In this document: positions 23,501 through 25,513 of the stretch, piece by piece | How positions within the stretch are numbered: position 1 is the stretch's first letter | Layout: every line of letters starts with the position of its first letter | Assembly: GCA_964495575.1 (NCBI GenBank) | Contig: CAZBVS010000009.1 | Location: forward strand, 1-25,513 | Reading direction: 5' to 3' | Length of the DNA stretch: 25,513 nt | From: DATGCT01 sp964495575 | GTDB lineage: Bacteria > Patescibacteriota > Minisyncoccia > UBA6257 > GWB1-50-10 | Position numbers and translations under genes: made by a program | The notes under the pieces: generated by a model | Told to the model about the DNA's origin: nothing | Seen by the model: the letters and a program-made list of their open reading frames with translations, nothing else | Database searches by the model: none

Positions 23501-24131
23501 AGACGATTACGATTATTATACCCTTAACCTAACAAAAAGTGACGGAAGTCATGTAGTAGGTTACTTCAACGAGGCTGGTGAAAGAATAGAAGATGGATTA
23601 GTGGTCCAGTTTATCAAACAAGACATTAACCCAGAAAGTGAAGCAGCAAAAAGAATACTTGAAAATATAGGTGATCATCCTGCAGAAGCAGGAATATTTA
23701 AAAAGACTATCGGAGATAAAGAATACTTTGTGTATAACAAAAATGCTTCATACATAGGAACTGAAGCCGAAAATCACCAACCATCAGAATATTTTGAAGT
23801 CGATGGTTCTAAAATGGATCCCGATGATAGAGGACTAGTTGAATCTGGTGTGGATCCAACAAATAAAGAAGCAGTAAATAATTTTAAAGCAGAGATTGGC
23901 TTAGCAGGTAATAAACAAATATTAGAATCCGCTAAAGAAAATGCTTCTAATTACATAGAAATGGCTAATGGAGACATGGGAATGGGTAAGGATAAGGTTG
24001 TTGGCAACTTAACTAATATGTTTACTAAAGACTTTAATGATCAACAAAAAGCAAGAGAATTTGCGGAATGGGCTTGGCGTCGTTATCAACAAGGAGAAGA
24101 TAATGTAGAAGACTTTAATTTCGAGTCATAA
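20553..24131 (+). CDS. Large hypothetical protein (1192 aa), helical, acidic, with a Pro/Glu-rich region
   Basis: I do not recognise this protein, the largest in the window. Visible parts in order: a Glu/Lys-rich start (1-45); a segment with SVISSIGGVKFIGDIGLAFA (about 60-80); a basic coiled coil (about 90-205); a mildly hydrophobic segment (about 220-245, LNTAFTASGLLALRGAVYGG) and a second near 313-330, both Gly/Ala-rich and weak as membrane helices; a very acidic linker (about 375-440); a folded-looking region (about 455-535) with GSSIWDEID and HLIDYLKDQVVENPEEFGL; further mixed domains; a low-complexity Pro/Glu/Lys region (about 830-950); and a compact C-terminal end (about 960-1192) that closes with EFAEWAWRRYQQG. 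There is no signal peptide. The gene is bounded by a promoter (before the 113-aa gene) and a strong terminator, so the pair is a unit of its own. Confidence 0.85.
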   Translation: MNKFEQPPQSFKEENKKEESEKEENIESKESSENKKEQKEKQEKSGGFFSKAKMIGKTAYSVISSIGGVKFIGDIGLAFAKKGDLYNYFKQKGEVKEEKEEIGHALNTVIVAVEQRKELKEKMDEAGDKRTKIWKSHHEKWKEDRKNLQDAVKNFKEKINNAESLPDKEKQDLKKQLSLIIKERDAKVENAEEKRREKTTKVLGTYLQTKVKGTRIARDALNTAFTASGLLALRGAVYGGVALVERVKKANLEFSKEELKAKVKEGGVDKSRLTHIIKDTTVNATVETVRGLAFQGKSKESEHKFRDFVKSLGTVLRGFGIGSAAVNEIVNQGVSGAFEEANDSFLDAFEENGAMGVLGEMKDNFAERLKSMIGIFGGKEVEAEVEGVEEEIEQETETLESQFDNQDEVITNSDLQATAEPEVVSEDISPSIEAEPSAHMEEAVESFEIGHADYRGGSSIWDEIDNQVDSRPAILKSLQSLGDETEATETHLIDYLKDQVVENPEEFGLPEDINPDEVTAEQLKNADWDKLFGTIKSKEGFSKAFSNLSESAKQNIIENNKILREVSQKTGEPISSEHVDQTLSDVKESGGVDEYFKTTNQDLPIKETLTPSGGEDVEDVINLEDKDLGYMNDEERSLLHHIKQYRGEHELPTHVADDAQEEAAEMIITNATQEQINQYPDVQDAFKEIYINKLRESLDAGFLGIFGGPDPDELSEEIAGLARATGDLSEQEAGVFAQFVAQGEEVDKDVVNQFIEDGYWDEDVFAGEVEDFSQELGESGLPHGQEFVPRYLHLGTEEPDLGLVHAFDDKKGVYEYVLEDGQKIKVNEDRLQQILSQEPAQQTVPSQGGEAGVEVEIKPKPEQEPSQPTEVKNETKPEESPSENIKQAEEVSEKTQQSAEPEEVEEVEKQPKPQSDKPEAKANQPVEEKPEEAAPEQENVSESITEINKDELPEEVKGTVTKYENLVENSDEYQNLDVSSGQADDYDYYTLNLTKSDGSHVVGYFNEAGERIEDGLVVQFIKQDINPESEAAKRILENIGDHPAEAGIFKKTIGDKEYFVYNKNASYIGTEAENHQPSEYFEVDGSKMDPDDRGLVESGVDPTNKEAVNNFKAEIGLAGNKQILESAKENASNYIEMANGDMGMGKDKVVGNLTNMFTKDFNDQQKAREFAEWAWRRYQQGEDNVEDFNFES

Positions 24132-24150
24132 ATAGATAAAGGATTATATC

Positions 24151-24181
24151 AAAAAACCACTGCGAGCTGCAGTGGTTTTTT
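24151..24181 (+). terminator. Strong terminator after the 1192-aa gene
   Basis: AAAAAACCACTGC (24151-24163) pairs perfectly with GCAGTGGTTTTTT (24169-24181), 13 pairs with loop GAGCT and a T run. The A run on the other arm may also let it stop transcription of the converging bL28 gene. Confidence 0.9.
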
Positions 24182-24196
24182 AAAATCTGATCAATT

Positions 24197-24403
24197 TTAA
24201 TTAACAGTTCTAGTGTATTTCTTTGTTAAAGTTTTTAGACATTTTGAACAAACATAAGCAGGCTTTCCATCTTTTTTATAAAGACGGGTTTTATGGAGGT
24301 TAGCCTTTTGCTTGTTTTTCTTCGTTGGATTGTATAACCCACGAAGCTTTTTTCTTTTTTGACCTAAATTATATGATTTTCCACATCTTTCACATTTACG
24401 CAT
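24197..24403 (-). CDS. rpmB: Large ribosomal subunit protein bL28, zinc-ribbon form
   Basis: bL28 is a small protein of the 50S subunit near the E site. The 68-aa product starts MRKCERCGKSYNLGQ, has the basic RNA-binding middle (KNKQKANLHKTRLYKKDGK), and ends with YVCSKCLKTLTKKYTR. Two CxxC pairs (CERC and CSKC) form a zinc ribbon, the zinc-binding (C+) version of the protein. Many bacteria have both, or only the zinc-free form; the zinc-binding form can fall in use under zinc shortage. The gene converges on the 1192-aa gene, with a shared terminator between them, and lies downstream of an anchored hypothetical on the same strand. A TTGACA promoter precedes it. The call rests on the pattern of basic and Cys residues and on length. 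Confidence 0.88.
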   Translation of the reverse strand: MRKCERCGKSYNLGQKRKKLRGLYNPTKKNKQKANLHKTRLYKKDGKPAYVCSKCLKTLTKKYTRTVN

Positions 24404-24412
24404 AGTATATGT

Positions 24413-24441
24413 AATTTAATTGAATATTATTGTTTTGTCAA
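24413..24441 (-). promoter_or_regulatory. Promoter of rpmB
   Basis: On the minus strand the -35 is a perfect TTGACA (24436-24441) and the -10 is TAAATT (24413-24418), spaced 17. The -35 reaches to within 2 bases of the stop codon of the gene upstream. Confidence 0.5.
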
Positions 24442-24443
24442 TT

Positions 24444-25055
24444 TTAACCTAAAACAGCCTCTTTATAGCTTTGGTCCTTAAAGTTGAACTGATAATATAT
24501 TTTTCCTTGGTTAGACTCAACGCTCAAGATAATCTCACTCTTTTCTTCTGATATTTTAAACACAACCTCGCCTCTTACAGAAGACCTTGGTGGAATAGAA
24601 TCAAAGTTTCCGGTAACCTTTAATGGTTTTTGATTCTGCCCGGAAGGATTAATTATCTCAAATAAGTTACCTGCCTCCAAGGCACTGTATGAATCAGCTT
24701 TGTTTGTGAAAGCTTTTATGTAAGCTCTTACAATGCCTGATCCCTTTTCTTTTACTAGCTTTTCTATTGTGATTGTAAGATCAGTCTGAGGTGAGAGTAG
24801 AGGACTAGACTTCTTCTGGAAGATTATAGCAGTCGGGATTACTACATCACTTTCTTTTACGGGGGTTAGAGACTCGCTTTCGGTTGAGGTGCTATTTGGA
24901 GCGATGACCTGGTCGTTGTTTTCCAAGTCTATATTTGTTCTAAGATTATTAACGGAGTCTTCTATCTTTGATATTTCGTTCAAGGTTATATAAAAACCTC
25001 CTAATAGAGCAATGATTAAAATTAATAATATTAAATCTGTTGTTTTATTTTTCAT
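24444..25055 (-). CDS. Hypothetical single-pass anchored protein, predicted outside the membrane
   Basis: I do not recognise this 203-aa protein. An N-terminal membrane helix (about 8-26, LILLILIIALLGGFYITL) is followed by a short heptad-like stretch (about 28-45), a Ser/Thr/Glu-rich linker (about 50-70), and a mostly beta domain (about 75-200) with PLLSPQTDLTITIEKLVKE and a last part near KVTGNFDSIPPRSSVRGEVV. That pattern, a beta sandwich with a Pro-rich turn before an added strand, is reminiscent of small Ig-like or DUF4352-like surface domains, but I cannot name it with confidence. By the positive-inside rule the domain faces the outside. An extended -10 lies 10 bases before the ATG. It shares a strand with rpmB but has its own promoter. 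Confidence 0.75.
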   Translation of the reverse strand: MKNKTTDLILLILIIALLGGFYITLNEISKIEDSVNNLRTNIDLENNDQVIAPNSTSTESESLTPVKESDVVIPTAIIFQKKSSPLLSPQTDLTITIEKLVKEKGSGIVRAYIKAFTNKADSYSALEAGNLFEIINPSGQNQKPLKVTGNFDSIPPRSSVRGEVVFKISEEKSEIILSVESNQGKIYYQFNFKDQSYKEAVLG

Positions 25056-25065
25056 AACAAGGTTT

Positions 25066-25074
25066 ATTATATCA
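25066..25074 (-). promoter_or_regulatory. Extended -10 promoter of the anchored hypothetical
   Basis: On the minus strand this is TGATATAAT, a perfect extended -10. Transcription would start near 25059, leaving a leader of about 4 bases to the ATG at 25055. Confidence 0.5.
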
Positions 25075-25097
25075 TTTTTTACTGTTTTTTAAAGAAG

Positions 25098-25125
25098 TTG
25101 ACAATATTTAACAAGAATGTATTAT
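25098..25125 (+). promoter_or_regulatory. Promoter of the hairpin RNA
   Basis: The -35 is a perfect TTGACA (25098-25103) and the -10 TATTAT (25120-25125), spaced 16. Transcription would start near 25132. Confidence 0.6.
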
Positions 25126-25131
25126 TTGAAC

Positions 25132-25217
25132 AGTAACTTAAAACTATTCGGTCATCCCAGGCTGTTTTAAATAGTATTACCTCCTTATTTACTAAAAACA
25201 GCCTGGGTATTTTTTAT
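25132..25217 (+). ncRNA. Small RNA candidate with anti-Shine-Dalgarno sequence in its hairpin loop
   Basis: About 86 bases lie between a good promoter and a strong hairpin terminator, with no ATG, GTG or TTG in the transcript, so it is unlikely to code for protein. The terminator stem is 13 perfect pairs, CCCAGGCTGTTTT (25156-25168) with AAAACAGCCTGGG (25195-25207). A short inner stem may form by TAGTA (25172-25176) and TACTA (25190-25194), which leaves the loop TTACCTCCTTATT. It contains ACCTCCTTA, the sequence of the 3' tail of bacterial 16S rRNA. It could bind purine-rich ribosome-binding sequences or ribosomal partners, or be only an attenuator for the M50 gene, but that gene has its own promoter after the terminator. 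Confidence 0.5.
25156..25215 (+). terminator. Terminator of the hairpin RNA
   Basis: A perfect 13-pair stem (25156-25168 with 25195-25207) with a 26-base loop is followed by TATTTTTTAT. The direction fits the plus strand only. Confidence 0.75.
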
Positions 25218-25234
25218 CTTTTTAAAAAGTAGTT

Positions 25235-25243
25235 TGTTATAAT
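25235..25243 (+). promoter_or_regulatory. Extended -10 promoter of the M50 protease gene
   Basis: TGTTATAAT is a perfect extended -10 (TG, one base, TATAAT). Transcription would start near 25250, about 4 bases before the ATG at 25254. Confidence 0.55.
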
Positions 25244-25253
25244 AAAAAGCGAT

Positions 25254-25513
25254 ATGAGTTCATTTCTAATATTCCAAGTTTTAATTTTAATATTTTCTGT
25301 AGTTATTCATGAGGTTTCTCATGGCTATATGGCTTATTCTTTAGGAGACCCTACTGCGAAAAGAGCGGGGCGTCTAACTCTTAACCCTATCAAGCACCTT
25401 GATTTATTTGGTTCTCTGATTGTTCCCGCCTTTTTAGTTATCTCTGGGTCTCCTTTTGTTATCGGTTGGGCTAAACCTGTACCTTACAATCCTAATCAAT
25501 TAGTGAAGGATAA
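25254..25513 (+). CDS. Site-2 protease family protein (peptidase M50), N-terminal part
   Basis: Site-2 proteases cut other proteins within the membrane, often to release anti-sigma factors or to clear signal-peptide remnants. The 86 codons in the window show an N-terminal membrane helix with the zinc motif HEVSH at about 19-23, then GYMAYSLGDPTAKRAGRLTLN and NPIKHLDLFGSL, then a second helix and GWAKPVPYNP. These phrases match the short M50 family often called YwhC-like. The open frame runs off the end of the window, so the second metal-binding motif (with Asp) is not seen. The ATG at 25254 fits the very short leader from the promoter. The frame and the zinc motif make the family call firm. 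Confidence 0.93.
   Translation, partial: MSSFLIFQVLILIFSVVIHEVSHGYMAYSLGDPTAKRAGRLTLNPIKHLDLFGSLIVPAFLVISGSPFVIGWAKPVPYNPNQLVKD

Noticed and set aside
1..25513. Recoded TGA as in Gracilibacteria or SR1
   Set aside because: All recognised families are full length with TGA as stop, and no gene needs an in-frame TGA to extend.
1..25513. CRISPR arrays, insertion sequences or prophage genes
   Set aside because: I saw no regularly spaced repeats, no transposase or integrase motifs and no terminal inverted repeats.

Overview
The window looks like a piece of a small, AT-rich genome from a Patescibacteria (CPR) bacterium, probably of the Parcubacteria type. This is inferred from family habits, not from a marker tree. 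The proteins are trimmed or rearranged versions of universal ones: an aspartyl-tRNA synthetase with no room for a GAD domain, a nucleoside diphosphate kinase with an insertion, a zinc-ribbon bL28, a short SecD, and ComEC split over two genes. The standard genetic code gives full-length products, and intergenic gaps are short. None of the start codons I inspected has a clear Shine-Dalgarno sequence.

Layout. 1-6530: protein export and ion transport, with the 3' end of secA, a small membrane protein on the minus strand, a P2-like cation ATPase with altered signature motifs, then secD and secF. 6541-10440: a sigma-region-4/HARE-HTH regulator behind a strong promoter, followed by a membrane-anchored protein and a TraD/TraG-like ATPase that look like two halves of one DNA-translocation machine. 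10441-12758: efp and mnmA diverge from a shared promoter region, then a YqeY-like gene. 12780-15030: the ComEC channel part and its metallo-beta-lactamase part as overlapping genes. 15041-19107: a translation and nucleotide block (aspS, ndk, a 6S-like RNA, metG, tRNA-Gly). 19105-20106: a Na+/Ca2+-type exchanger on the minus strand. 20163-24181: a self-contained unit with a 113-aa helical protein and a 1192-aa protein of unknown function. 24197-25055: bL28 and an anchored hypothetical, both minus. 25098-25217: a small RNA candidate whose hairpin loop carries the anti-Shine-Dalgarno sequence. 25254-end: the start of an M50 site-2 protease.

How it fits together. Most genes serve housekeeping tasks: Sec export, translation, DNA uptake, ion balance and membrane proteolysis. 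The parts most worth a second look are the ATPase with DKTLT and TGEW motifs, the two-gene DNA-translocase module, the 6S-like RNA, the tRNA-Gly gene that shares bases with the metG stop codon, the large unknown protein, and the anti-Shine-Dalgarno hairpin RNA in a region whose genes seem to start without Shine-Dalgarno sequences. Several predicted promoters lie so close to the start codon that the mRNAs would be leaderless or nearly so.
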